A stretch of DNA of 64,000 bases from Epiperipatus broadwayi (taxonomy: Eukaryota; Onychophora; Udeonychophora; Euonychophora; Peripatidae), in assembly GCA_028023455.1 (NCBI GenBank), contig JAQFVV010006428.1, forward strand, positions 1,659,501 to 1,723,500, read 5' to 3'. The position numbers and the translations under genes are program-made. Below, one piece after another: positions 25,585 to 37,572 of this stretch (its first letter is position 1; every line of letters starts with the position of its first letter). A model generated the notes under the pieces. The model worked only from the letters and a program-made list of their open reading frames with translations. It was not told where the DNA came from and searched no databases.

Positions 25585-27840
25585 TTTGCATTTTTCGCCC
25601 TCTACTGAGAAATTGTATTAACTTTTTTTATAGCTTTAAAATAAATGTATATATAGTAACGTTTTTCGTTTTGCTAGGCCTCTTACATGCTAATATAAAC
25701 TGCGCGTGAGTTGATCAAGCTATGTCAAAAAAGAAGAAAGTTATATTTCTATTCTAAAAACATAGCTATATTTCCTGATCAACTTCGGCCTAGAACTATT
25801 ACTAAGTACAATCGTGCGCTGAATCAGTTTTTAATTTCTACATGAGAGCGGCAGAGTCGTTAGACCCACTGAGTCGGCATCAAACATATTGTAACTCGTA
25901 AACTAAACAGAAAAAAAAGTGCTTTTAAACTAATCGGTATTGCATCATACCGTAACGAGAATTAATTTTTTTAAGATTATTATTCCTGGGCTTATTCAAA
26001 CATATTGGCAAAGGTAAATTACATTTTTAAATCTTATTAAACTACTAATAGATTTAATAATAAAAAATAATAACTACTATTAATAATGCACAATGAAAAG
26101 GTTGATAAAAGTATAATCTCTTTTATTGTAACAAACTAAAATATTTATAAGTTAAATTACGAATTAACTAAACTGGAAAGTACACACATGCTAATCCAGA
26201 TAATGAATCGATTAACAAAAACAGTTAGATTAAATAATGAACGCAATTTAATAATGTTCCAAGATCTTGTATAAAATTCTTTATAAGAAAGTCCCTTGAA
26301 TGTGAAAGTAAAGTCTATATCAGGATGGTAGTCTAAGCTTAGATAAATAATTGTTTGCAAACTTTTAAGTCATTATCAGGAAAATTTATTCTTAACTTAC
26401 CGGTAAGTTCATGTAGGTTTATGGGATCCCAGATCATGAGAATTTCCATTGGTCTCTCCTGCCAGCGTCTTCCATTATTGTTCTGTTCTATAGCTGGAGA
26501 AAAGGCACGGTTGTAGTGACCCTTTTATTGCAAAAAGCGGTCTTCACAAGTCCTGTTTCCATGCTTGCATGACAGCTTGGTACAGCAAGAGGCATACCTG
26601 TGTAGAAGTATATTTCTTGCCACAGGTTATGCTCGTGGAAACCTCCAACTTTCAGAGACGTAACTAGAAGTTAAAGAGAAGACCCAGATTGAAGTTGTCA
26701 TCTCCTTTTTATATCGCGCTCCATTTTTGGAACTTCTGCGCACTCTTTTGTCTTTTTATCAGCGTATAAGATAATAATCTTATACACTCTCTCTTAAATT
26801 TAAGTTACAAAGTTCTCTTTTTTTTTTAGCGTTATTCTTCCATCTTTAATTAGCTAAAATATTTTTCTTTTAGCTTATACTTTTGGAATTCTTTTAATCT
26901 ATCTGGATTAGTAATCTGTATGTCATTTATTCTTTCCAATTAGATAAAAAAAAATAAGAATGACAATTTTAACCTTCATTGCACGTTTTAACAAAAATTA
27001 TACTAATCAAAAAAAATCTAAATTTACTTTTTTAGCTTTTACCGAATGCCAATATATTTGTAACGTATATAAATAAATGTTACAATATATATATTTAATA
27101 TTTTAGTTTAAAAAAGAATCAAAAGATGTTAGGATAATCGAATAAGCAAGACTTCAAAGCCCCCAATGATGAGTGCCTATAATATATTTGGTGATCTCAA
27201 ATTTTGCAAGATTACTTTGAGAAAATATTATGATAGTCTAAAAACTTCATTTTTTTGAAAAGTTTATGATCACTTTTGTATAGTAATTAAATAATAATTA
27301 TTGAAAATCAAATATATATATATATATTATTACATATGTATTTTTTGCAGAAATGTTTTATTTTTAAATGTATAGAATATATTCTTCTAAATATTGTTAC
27401 CATAGAGATTATGGTCACAAGAAATACAACCGTCAACAATTGTCATCACTAAACAGTCTGTTATAGCATTTAGTGATATTATAAAAATCACACAAAAAAA
27501 TAAATTCTTAAAGCATAAATTGATAGATTTACTATATATTAAAAATTATTTGTTCAGATTTTTAAACAAACATCAGACAAAGACGATTTCATTCATTTTT
27601 CAAATTGAATCTGCTCCATCAGAAACTTGATGATGAAACAATGCTTTGTTTTGATTAAAATCTAATTTTTTTAATAATTTAGAGAATCAAATGTGATTTT
27701 TTTAAAATTTATTTAATTTCTAAACAAAAATATCTATCAAATGAAGTCAAATTTATTATATTCTGATAAATAATAATGGCTTAATATTAAAGTGAAAATT
27801 GAAAACTTAAATTGAGAACAAAGAAATCTGTCAGAATGAT
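25585..27840 (+). repeat. Dispersed repeat R1, copy 2, split by about 1.4 kb
   Basis: 25585-25660 matches the start of R1 copy 1 (CCTCTACTGAGAAA). About 27085-27840 matches the rest. The 1.4 kb between is absent from copy 1 and so is probably an insertion. It is bounded by GTAACGT-containing sequence on both sides (near 25657 and 27060), a possible short target duplication. The insert has a less AT-rich block at 26400-26710 that I do not recognise. Confidence 0.55.
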
Positions 27841-27909
27841 AGCATATTATAAGAAGGTTAATAGACTTTTGCAATTCAACTACAAATTATTTCCTTTTTG
27901 AGCTAATGT

Positions 27910-28079
27910 AATAAATGAGTATTAATGAACACATACACAGAAGAGTCAGATTTTTTAAACAATCAACTTTATTACTATCTACCATGCTTACAAATATATC
28001 ATGTATTTAATATTCATAAACTATGAATGTAATATACATGATATATCAAAAGCATGCAGTTCATTAATAGTCATTTATT
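27910..28079. repeat. Foldback repeat
   Basis: The outer arms 27910-27930 and 28059-28079 pair (AATAAATGAGTATTAATGAA with its complement, one mismatch). An inner pair of about 30 bp (ATATATCATGTATTTAATAT against its near complement) closes around 28015. No TSD was seen. Confidence 0.65.
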
Positions 28080-29097
28080 AATTTACTTTTACAAAAATAA
28101 AAATTAACAGTAAACCTTTTATGCATAATGTTACATTTTATGTAATTATGATTTTAATAAAAGTTGACTATTGCAAATTCAACTGCCATCTTTCTTGGCA
28201 AATTAGGAAAGCATGTCCAAATTTCCATTAATTGATACTGACATCTAGATATATTACTTGGAATTAATATCAATTAAACCATAATTCTTTTCATGTTTTT
28301 TTTCTGTGCTATGAAAAAAATCCAATGAATGAATGCAATAAATAATCACAACTTCATATCTCGAAACCTGATTTCAGTGCCAATACAATTACCATGAAAT
28401 GACTGGTCATAGTATTAGACAGAAATAAGACAGATGTAATTCTTAATTTCTAAATAATATTGTTCTGAGCCAACAATTTTGAAGTGGTTACTTGTTTACA
28501 CCATATTTAATTATTAATTCTATTTTGATATGTAAAAAACTTCCAACAAAATTTAAAGTTAATATATATTTATATATATTATAGATGGATAAGTGCTATC
28601 AAAGACTTTGTAAAAGGTAATTTTTATTTTATTAATAGTATATCAAAATCAATATATATACATACACACAATGATAACTCCTCTACATATCAGTTAAGTT
28701 TTTACCCTATAATTTTGCCTAATGTATATGATTATTATTGTTTTTTTTATATTATCATATAGGGAAAGGGAAATATATATTTATATATTAAAATGACTAA
28801 AGAATATGTACAAACATAAAATTAATTGTCTTTATAAATGATTTTACTTAAACTAAATGATCAATTTTTATCATAAAATTCAGCTAAAATAAAAGTATAT
28901 CAAAAGTTTTCTAAATTTGGTAAAGTACACAAATCCTAATAGTTAACAACTGGTTTTTTAGAGATTTAGTAAATCATTCATTAATATCATTTCATAATAT
29001 CTTATTTATGTTATGTAGAGGTATTCGCTTTATCTAAAGTCTAAACTGTAATGTAACAATGATAAATGTATGCAGCATGTACATAGGAAAGATTTAA
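28080..29097. other. AT-rich intron sequence
   Basis: Nothing recognised except the probable mini-exon at 28585-28616 and TA microsatellites. Confidence 0.5.
28585..28616 (+). CDS. Probable P4HA-like mini-exon
   Basis: A 32-nt stretch between TATAG and GTAATT reads MDKCYQRLCK plus two bases of a split codon. Joined to the first base of the exon at 44093, the split codon becomes AGC (Ser), giving CYQRLCKSTWLED. This fits the P4HA segment Y-R-(I/V)-S-K-S-x-W-L-x-(D/G). Its start phase (0) also fits the end of the exon at 6200. An in-frame TAG directly upstream rules out a longer exon. Against it, the exon is very short and the roughly 14 residues usually found just before (RRATV...TG) are missing here and were not found nearby. 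Confidence 0.45.
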
Positions 29098-30375
29098 TGA
29101 TTAGTTTGGTTTATTTTGCTTATCCAGCTTTTGACTGTTATGAGTCATAGATGTAGCAATAGTTGAAATGGTGAATGGATGTGTATATATATATATTATT
29201 TGTGCTAATTTAGGTATGATTTATGTATATCATAGTGTAGGGTGGAGAAAACATTTCTCAGACAAGAGAATGCAGAATTCTTTATTGTTAATGGCATATT
29301 TGTCCTTAATCTTTTGTTTAGCATCATTATGTTTCATGCAGTCAATGTTGAAAAAGGTTAGAATGAAGGCATATCAAATTGAGGGGAAGTGCTCAAAAAG
29401 ATGAAATGGGTTTTATTGCTTGTTTTCCCTCATTATAGAGATATGTGTATTGCATGATGTGAGTTGATAGGTTGGCTCAAGATTTCCTAGTAAATGGATA
29501 AGCTGGTGTTTTCATGGCTTTTGATTTTGTACATGATGTAGAAGTGGAGTTCAGCAAGCAAACAATCTTTTGAGTTGTTAAGCAAACATTGTATGTAAGG
29601 TGGTGCATGCAAAGTAATTTAATGGGTGGGAGTAACAACTTTGGTGATTTGATGAGTTATTACTGGAATGTTGGTAGGGGAAAACCAGAGCTTCTCATTA
29701 GTATTGGTGGCAGGTTAAAAGGTGTCATGTCATTTGGTAAAATTGTTTTAATGGTTTGTAAGAGGACAGAGTCCATGTAACCTACTGTGTGCAACTCTGC
29801 TATGTATGTGCTTATGTTATCCTTCCTGTAGGATTTAAGATTACATGGGTACAGGTTACAGTAAAGAAAGGCTTTGGTACCAGCTAGTGTATGGGAGGTC
29901 AGTGTTTTTGAGGTTTAATGAATGAAATCATGTACAAGTATAGCCTTAATAATCATTTTATATGTCAAGGAAGTATGGTCTCATTGTATATGGAGATCAA
30001 GATACCAAATTCCATTCAGGGTGTTCTTGTTTTCTCTTATTAAAGTAAATGATGTAGCATCCATGAGGGTCTGTAGAATTTAAGAGGTTTTGATTTTAGG
30101 AACATCTATGAAGATGTCATCTACATAACAAAAGTATAATAAAGAAGAGTGTGAGGCTAGATGTGAAGGTATAGACAGGTATGTCACCAATAGAAAGAAT
30201 CCTGCATTCTCTTGTCTGAGAAATGGCTTATCCACTTTAGATAATGTTATATGTAAATCTTATGTAAATTAACATGTACAACATATATACACATCCACTC
30301 CCCATACAACTATTGCTGTATCTATGACTCATAACAGACAATAGATAGCTGATCAAAATAAGCTAAACTATTCAT
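29098..30375 (-). mobile_element. Decayed Penelope-like element with inverted ends
   Basis: On the minus strand, about 30240 to 29690 encodes a broken Penelope-type reverse transcriptase. The outer about 190 bp (29105-29290 and 30188-30375) are imperfect inverted repeats that share TGTTATGAGTCATAGAT and TCTCAGACAAGAGAATGC. They correspond to the RT-proximal part, so this looks like two partial copies facing each other, tail to tail. Confidence 0.7.
29690..30240 (-). pseudogene. Penelope-like reverse transcriptase remnant
   Basis: Reading the minus strand gives LLYFCYVDDIFIDVPK, with the YVDD catalytic motif at 30116-30127. Then come ENKNTLNGIWYLDLHIQ, DHTSLTYKMIIKA, LAGTKAFLYCNLYPCNLKSY and RKDNISTYIAELHTVGYMDS. 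The same motif order (YVDDIF, NK-x-L-x-YLDL, YKMIVKPF) occurs in the Penelope copies at 35.6-37.7 kb, which supports the family call. At least three in-frame stops are present. No GIY-YIG part was found here. Confidence 0.75.
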
Positions 30376-31285
30376 TTAAGTTTTGCTGTAGACATGCTGC
30401 AAATATCTTATTTATTTTCATTCAAAAATATTCTCCTTATTTTAATAGGAAAACCTTCCAAAAACTTTTAAATAATTAATTAAACAAACAATAAATGGCA
30501 ACAAAAATTTAAGTATTACAGTAAATTGCGGATTTAAGATAAAAAAAGATTTTTTTGTGGTCATAACTTTTATATATATACATATATAATAAACTTTATT
30601 AATTACAAATTATGTACAAGTATTAAGATATGTACAATGGAAAAAAAAATGTGACATAAGGACCCAAATGCTTTTATGTAATGACAATATTCCTGCAATT
30701 TCCAATTATTTTATAATAAGTCTAGATTTTTATGATCTCTGATATTTGCCAAGAGTAGCTAATTAACAGATAGGAGATTACATTGTTATTTTATATTTTT
30801 TATTTAGCTATTCACATAAAACCATTTTGAATTATATTTACATATCTAAAAAGGGTTAAACCACAAAAAAAGCCTGATATTAAGATATGAAAATAAAAGT
30901 GCAACTGTCACAAACAAATTCCAAATTTAAATGTGATGTGATCATCTACTATATAAAAATATGTGTATATTAGCTTTTTAATTAATTTAATTGAGTTAAG
31001 TGAGTAAATTAATATTAGCAAAATTTTATTCTACAAATGTAGTGTTTGTGTCAGATATATTTTTGGATTTTATTTAAAAAATAAATAAAATAAAATCAAT
31101 GTTAACAAAATTTTATTTTTTCAAGTGCAAAATTTCCATTGGCTAAAGAATTTTCATGCGAAGGGTAAGGAAGTGATTTTTCAGTTTTCAAAGAGAACAA
31201 ATTTTTTCATTGTTAATTCAAAAATATGGACTTACCAATATAAATATAGACAGAGAAAGTTAATATAAAAATATTTAAAATACAT
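30376..31285. other. AT-rich non-coding stretch
   Basis: Nothing recognised. Confidence 0.5.
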
Positions 31286-32880
31286 GTTATTGGTAATATA
31301 CCAAGCACCCACACACATTATAAGCACTGGTCACTAACAATGATGAGCATTCTAATATAAAATAAATTACTCACCCCTGACACTAGCACAGCTTAGAGTA
31401 TAAAAGTCATAACTAATAAGCAATTGATAGACAAATCCAGCAAACAAACATCAGCCAAATTTAGTTTTTAAGATTAAAAGAAAAATTAAGAAAAACAAAA
31501 TTTTAATACATATTTTATCTATAAATGTCTTAATAGAATGCTTTGTTTAGTGACAGTCCTAACAGTTAAATTATTCATTCCTATTTAATTACTTCAATGA
31601 TATTAAATAATTGGTAACAGCAGTTTTATAAAGTAGGATATGATCTATGTGTGAATGACTTTTACTAAACAATAAAGAAAACTATCCAATTTATTGTATT
31701 GAATGCTTGTACATATATGCACTGATAGTAAAGACTCATGTGTGGGTTAATATCTATAAAGAAAATAATTAGGGCTATTAGATATGAGAGAGATATGAGA
31801 AGCACATTAGGAGCTTGTCATGGATAAATAATGAGGTTAGAAGCTCAACAGCCCTGGTAACCTGCTTTAAAAAATATGATCAAAGGCTTCTAAGAATTCA
31901 CCAAAATATGGTGATAATACTAAAATAGATCATGCTACAATAAATAGATTGTGTCAAAGGCAGATGATTCAGGAAATCAAAAAAATACAATCATAATATC
32001 AAGGGTAGATACTAGTTGACACCAGTGAAGTAAAAGAAAAGCCCTATAAAATAACAGTGGTCATCATATGGATTTATTTTAAGACCACACACACAAGTAG
32101 GTAAATACTTTTAGTTAATAAATGATAGAATAAATACATAAGCATTCAATGATCATAGAAAATCTAAAGTTACATCAAATGTAAAACAAACTGATTTATA
32201 CTATGTAAAAGAAATATTTATTTTAAACATTAGTTATAATCTTATTTAGAAAAGTTAACTGACTGATTAAACTTCAGACTTGCTTTCTTTAAAACATATG
32301 ATTAGCTTTCAAATATTCAAAGAGAAAGGGGAAAGGATGAAATAACTTTACAATAATAATTAAGACTTCTTTAAGACGGTCAAAACTCTCAATGAAAGAG
32401 AAGAGAATTTCTTATGTGTTACATTTTTGAACATAATAAATTCTAACTTTAATACATACACTAAATGAAGCAGTGAAACATTCATAAATGACTTATTAAT
32501 CTTATAACATAGTATTTACATGAAATAAAAAATATAAAAAATACATTTAAATCTAATATTATTATAATAAATGTGCATACATGTAATGAAAGCAAGTATA
32601 ACAATACCTGGCTTATTTAAGGTTGAAAATTTTTTAATATTCTTGCAAAAAGTTCTTAAACTAGTCCCACTTTCTGTCTGCAAATTCATTGCAGAAGTAG
32701 CTACTTTTGTCTATTTTGTAGTTATATCTTATGATGTCAGATAATTGAGAGGATTTCATGTTGGTTGGATTTTTAGGAGGTCAGCTTTTTAGAAATCTTT
32801 GAATTTAAGACATGTTGAAAGGTTGAAGCTAGGCTTAGAACAGGAAGTTCATCTTTGGAAGGTAGTCACACATGATGAAT
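31286..32880 (+). repeat. Dispersed repeat R3, copy 1
   Basis: Two blocks, 31310-31450 and about 32600-32880, match 35345-35500 and about 38490-38790 in the same order and strand. Shared stretches include AAGCAATTGATAGACA, AGAAGTAGCTA and CAGGA(A)GTTCATCTT. The sequence between the blocks is only weakly alike. It has no coding capacity. Confidence 0.55.
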
Positions 32881-34429
32881 AATCTGTCAGTTCATTGTAC
32901 TACTGCAGACCAATTGTCATAAAATATTTGCAGGGTATCAAGAATTTGATGAAAGAGCTGGCAAGAACAACAGCTTTTCACATAGAATGAAAAGTCTGAA
33001 AGATGATGTTGAGTAGTTGAGAAAAGAAGCATGAATGAATGAATCACTGAATAAATTGACTATCTGATACAACTGAATAGACTAAATACTCTGCCTAACA
33101 ATAGATTTTGAGCAGCTTTTATACTCATTCAGTCAATTGTTTTTCCACACAAATTTTTTAGAATTCCTACAATAACATTTTAAAATAACCAGGTTTCTAA
33201 TTAATTGTTAAGCCAGATTTTTAACTAATTAAAGTACGATATTTTTACATTTCTCATTAATTAATTCCATTACATGTCTTATCTGAACAATACTTAACAT
33301 TTAGATTTTGTTATTATAACATACTAAAACCTTTTTGGAGTTTAAGCATTGTTTTACAAAGTTATGAAAATAATCTTCCATAAAAGATAATAAATTTATT
33401 GGAAAAGTTTACTTTTTTTGAAAAAAAAATTGACATTACTTTTAGTAAATAACAATTATTTTATCCATTTATATGTGTGGCACATATACATATAACCACA
33501 TTTTTATAACACATTTAATATAAAAATTAATTAATAAAATTTCAAAATTAATTTACAAGTAGAATTTTTTAACTGAAACTCCCTCTTGGTCTAATATATA
33601 TTTCAAATATAGAGAAGCATTTGTTTCAACTGCCCTTTACACCGTGGGAAAAAAATAAATAATATTTTCCTTTCTTTTTTATTTTAAACATTTAAAAATT
33701 TGGATCCAACAAAGTTAAAATTTTCTGATCATTTCCACTGTCATCTGTCCATTGATCTTGACTCTTAATTAACATCTATTTTCTACTCTGTTTACTCAAG
33801 TATGACCTCATTGACAGTTTACCTTTATCTAGAGGCTTTTTTGGAACATTGTAAGAGTTTTTTAACAATATGTTCATGCTATTTAGATGAGCTTGATTTC
33901 CCTTCTGTTTATATATTTCCAGCTTAGCCAGTGTCTATCAAACTTATTTGAAAAGTCCTTGATTTAAAAAAAACTGAATATTTTACTTGGATCAAGCTGG
34001 ACTTTAAGTCCCATACCTATGGTATTATTTTACACTCAAATTTCAACTTACTGTTACACAATTTTACATTTTTCATTACTGTTACTGTAAGTAATGACAT
34101 GGAAAGATATTGACAAGCTTTCTTTCTTTGCTCATTCCTTCAATATCAATATTGAGATTTTTTACAGTTTTCTAAAAGTTATTAACTTTTATATCCTATA
34201 TCCAGATCTTTAAAAATGAGATTTTTAAGAATATATATGTTAGCATTTCTATTAAAGAACTTGTGAAAATAGCTGACAAAGCTGCATCCAGTAGTTCATT
34301 GTATGCTTAAAATTTTCTTTCTATGGGCAGAACTTGTCTATTCATTTGGTAGTTAGCCTGAAATTCTCTTTCATAATTTAAATACAAATATTTCTTATCC
34401 TGTTTTTCTTCTATTATTTCTGTCCTGAA
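32881..34429. other. AT-rich non-coding stretch
   Basis: No supported feature. Some short minus-strand frames exist but show no family motif. Confidence 0.4.
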
Positions 34430-34830
34430 AACATCTTTTTATTCATTCAATATTAATAACATCTGTTATCTGCTCTTCTTTCATACTTTCTGATCTTAAC
34501 TATTCTCTAATTTCACTCACATCTTTTTTAACTACCTTTACTTCCAGTCTTTTTCCTTAAATTCTTTACCTAATTTTGTCTGTACTGTGCTGTGATTATT
34601 GTCTACCCTATTCATTATCTATTACCTCATTTCTTTCTTTAAATCCTGTTAAACTTTCTTCATCTTTTTTATCATTTCACTCTTAAACTTTTTTATCTCT
34701 TGTTTATATTGCCCTATTATATTCAGTTTATTTTGATTTATCATTTCTTTAATTTCTACCATTATTTCATGCTGACTTTGTCTGATTTCCAATATAACAC
34801 TCATCTTCACTTGCATCCCTGTAGTTTATT
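34430..34830 (-). pseudogene. Possible coiled-coil ORF remnant
   Basis: The + strand is pyrimidine-rich. On the minus strand it reads as charged helical segments such as EIRQSQHEIMVEIKEMINQ, KQEIKKFKSEMIKKMKK and STVQTKLGKEFKEKD with stops between. Such heptad-like Lys/Glu/Ile patterns are common in LINE ORF1 coiled coils, but no other LINE part is attached. The call is weak. Low-complexity bias could also explain it. Confidence 0.25.
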
Positions 34831-35757
34831 TACACTTTTGATTACTTAAGGTTTTTTAAATGAAATAGGATTCTCTTCCCTCCATGATACCCCCTTTATT
34901 ATTGAATCATCTTTTGTTTATTATATTCCAAATTTAGAACTGATAAACTATTCATAAAAAATTTCTTTATATTTTTCAATAACTGTGTTATCTGTTATAT
35001 ACACAATGTAAACCAATTTTTTTAATAATGCTTTTAAATGATAATTTTCTTTTTATATAATTATTTTATAAATAACAATTAATTAATGATGAATCCCAAC
35101 TCTAAACCATCCTTCATTTCCACATATATCAGTGCTATCATGGACTGAGCTCTTATTTTTTGAATAATTCTTAATTTTTCCAATCAATTCTTTATATGTT
35201 CTATCAATTGTTTAAACAAAATCTTTAATGGGTTTAAAAACAAGATTCCACATTGGCTGCACTATTTCAATAAAATACCGTGTGTACCAGACACCAACAT
35301 GGATTATGAACAACAGTCCCATGAGGGTGACACTAGGCTATTTAATGAATTAGAACATTTATTTGGGGCAACTGAGTATTCACTAACAATGAGAAAGATC
35401 ATAACATAAAATAAATTATTTGCCCCTGACATTAGCTCAGCTTAGAGCATAAGACACATAATGTTTAAGCAATTGATAGACAGACCCAGTAAACAAATGT
35501 TAGTCATATTTAAATAAATAGTACCAAGCAAGTTTATTAATATTAATAAAACAATTTAAATATAATAAATATGGTTTTAATTTCTCCTTATATGTAAAAA
35601 CAAAAAATACTTAATTGTAATTATTAATTAGAGAAAATATAACTTACTATTAGAAATTTTTCCGCTGAACGTTTTCGAGGAACCATGCCTCATACTCATA
35701 GCCTTCATGAAAAGTGTAATAAATATATGCAAATGTAAATATTCAAATAAGCTACTG

Positions 35758-36697
35758 TTACGTAGCCCATTTTTTCGAGATCTCGAAGCATGTGTCCTTT
35801 CTGTTAATGGCATGGATGTCTCTATTAATATAGAATGCCTCCTTTATTTTTCTCCTGTAATCATTTGGCTCTGAACATAAAATAATGGGGTTGGCAGGTA
35901 TGAAGTTGTGCCCAGATTGTTTACTATGTTCGAAAAATACAGAGGATGTGCTGCTGTTCATTTGAGCTCTGTTGAATGTGTAACGATGTTGAGCCAATCT
36001 GGTATTAATTGTGGCTTTCGTTTCCCCATAATATGTAGCGTGGCATCCGGCTTGAGGGCAGGAAATAGAGTACACCACATGTGGGGTGAGCGATTGATCA
36101 ATGTGGTCTTTAGAGTTATTGATCAACCTATTGGAATTGGGTGGAGTTCTGAATATTATGTTGAATTTATTGTTTAAAGTTTTCGTTAGTTTGCTGGATA
36201 TTTTAGGGATGTAGGGGATTGTTATTCTAGGTAGATTAGTGCGAGGTAATTTATTGTTTATTGTACTATTAAATTTCATGATTTTCTTTTTAATGGTTTT
36301 ATATTTGAATCCTGCTGCCAATAGATCTTTAGTATAATTGTTTATATTTTCCTTCCTATGTGCTTCATATTTACACAGATGAAAGTTTCTAAACAAAAAT
36401 GCATTAAGACCTGCAAATTTGTGCGATGCGGGTGAGTTAGAGTTAGGGTGGATACAGCTGAGAATTTCAAATGGTTTAACAATCATTTTGTAATCTATTG
36501 AATGGCGATTTCTCGATAAAGAGAGGTCGAGATATTTGAGTTCTTTATTATTTTCATATGTGATAGTGAATGATAGTTTGGTTGAGTTTTGTAATTCACG
36601 TTGTATATTTAAAATATTATTTTTAGAGGTTATGATGAAAATATCGTCTACATATCGTATATATATGAAGTCTAGGTTAGTGTTGAAGTATTTTGGA
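35758..36697 (-). pseudogene. Penelope-like RT end plus GIY-YIG endonuclease (minus copy, 5'-truncated)
   Basis: From the 5' end this reads YFNTNLDFIYIRYVDDIFII (RT motif with YVDD), NKELKYLDLSLSRN and KMIVKPFEILSC. A Lys-rich linker follows, and then the GIY-YIG nuclease: VVYSISCPQAGCHATYYGET (VYS and YYG as the GIY and YIG parts), INTRLAQHRY (catalytic Arg) and KIKEAFYINRD (catalytic Glu). It ends with a stop after KKWAT. Penelope elements use this nuclease to nick target DNA for primed reverse transcription. The frame is open throughout, but the N-terminal RT is missing, so it cannot act alone. Confidence 0.9.
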
Positions 36698-36699
36698 TA

Positions 36700-37572
36700 A
36701 CCTCTAAAAATAATATTTTAAATATACAACGTGAATTACAAAACTCAACCAAACTATCATTCACTATCACATATGAAAATAATAAAGAACTCAAATATCT
36801 CGACCTCTCTTTATCGAGAAATCGCCATTCAATAGATTACAAAATGATTGTTAAACCATTTGAAATTCTCAGCTGTATCCACTCTAACTCTAACTCACCC
36901 GCATCGCACAAATTTGCAGGTCTTAATGCATTTTTGTTTAGAAACTTTCATCTGTGTAAATATGAAGCACATAGGAAGGAAAATATAAACAATTATACTA
37001 AAGATCTATTGGCAGCAGGATTCAAATATAAAACCATTAAAAAGAAAATCATGAAATTTAATAGTACAATAAACAATAAATTACCTCACACTAATCTACC
37101 TAGAATAACAATCCCCTACATCCCTAAAATATCCAGCAAACTAACGAAAACTTTAAACAATAAATTCAACATAATATTCAGAACTCCACCCAATTCCAAT
37201 AGGTTGATCAATAACTCTAAAGACCACATTGATCGATCGCTCACCCCACATGTGGTGTACTCTATTTCCTGCCCTCAAGCCGGATGCCACGCTACATATT
37301 ATGGGGAAACGAAAGCCACAATTAATACCAGATTGGCTCAACATCGTTACACATTCAACAGAGCTCAAACGAACAGCAGCACATCCTCTGTATTTTTCAA
37401 ACATAGTAAACAATCTGGGCACAACTTCATACCTGCCAACCCCATTATTTTATGTTCAGAGCCAAATGATTACAGGAGAATAATAAAGGAGGCATTCTAT
37501 ATTAATAGAGACATCCATGCCATTAACAGAAAGGACACATGCTTCAAGATCTCGAAAAAATGGGCTGCGTAA
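36700..37572 (+). pseudogene. Penelope-like RT end plus GIY-YIG endonuclease (plus copy, 5'-truncated)
   Basis: This mirrors the minus copy and is open from SKNNILNIQRELQNSTKLSF onward. It has the same GIY-YIG motifs and the same stop position after KKWAA. Replacements relative to the minus copy include Pro to Ser, Arg to His, Met to Thr, Glu to Lys and Lys to Ile (RRIIKEAFYI). The YVDD motif is not included because the arm starts just after it. No stop or frameshift has entered either copy, which points to a recent origin. Confidence 0.9.

Noticed and set aside
35908-36177. Open frames antisense to the Penelope arms (also 37153-37422 and others)
   Set aside because: They are mirror frames of the GIY-YIG coding sequence.
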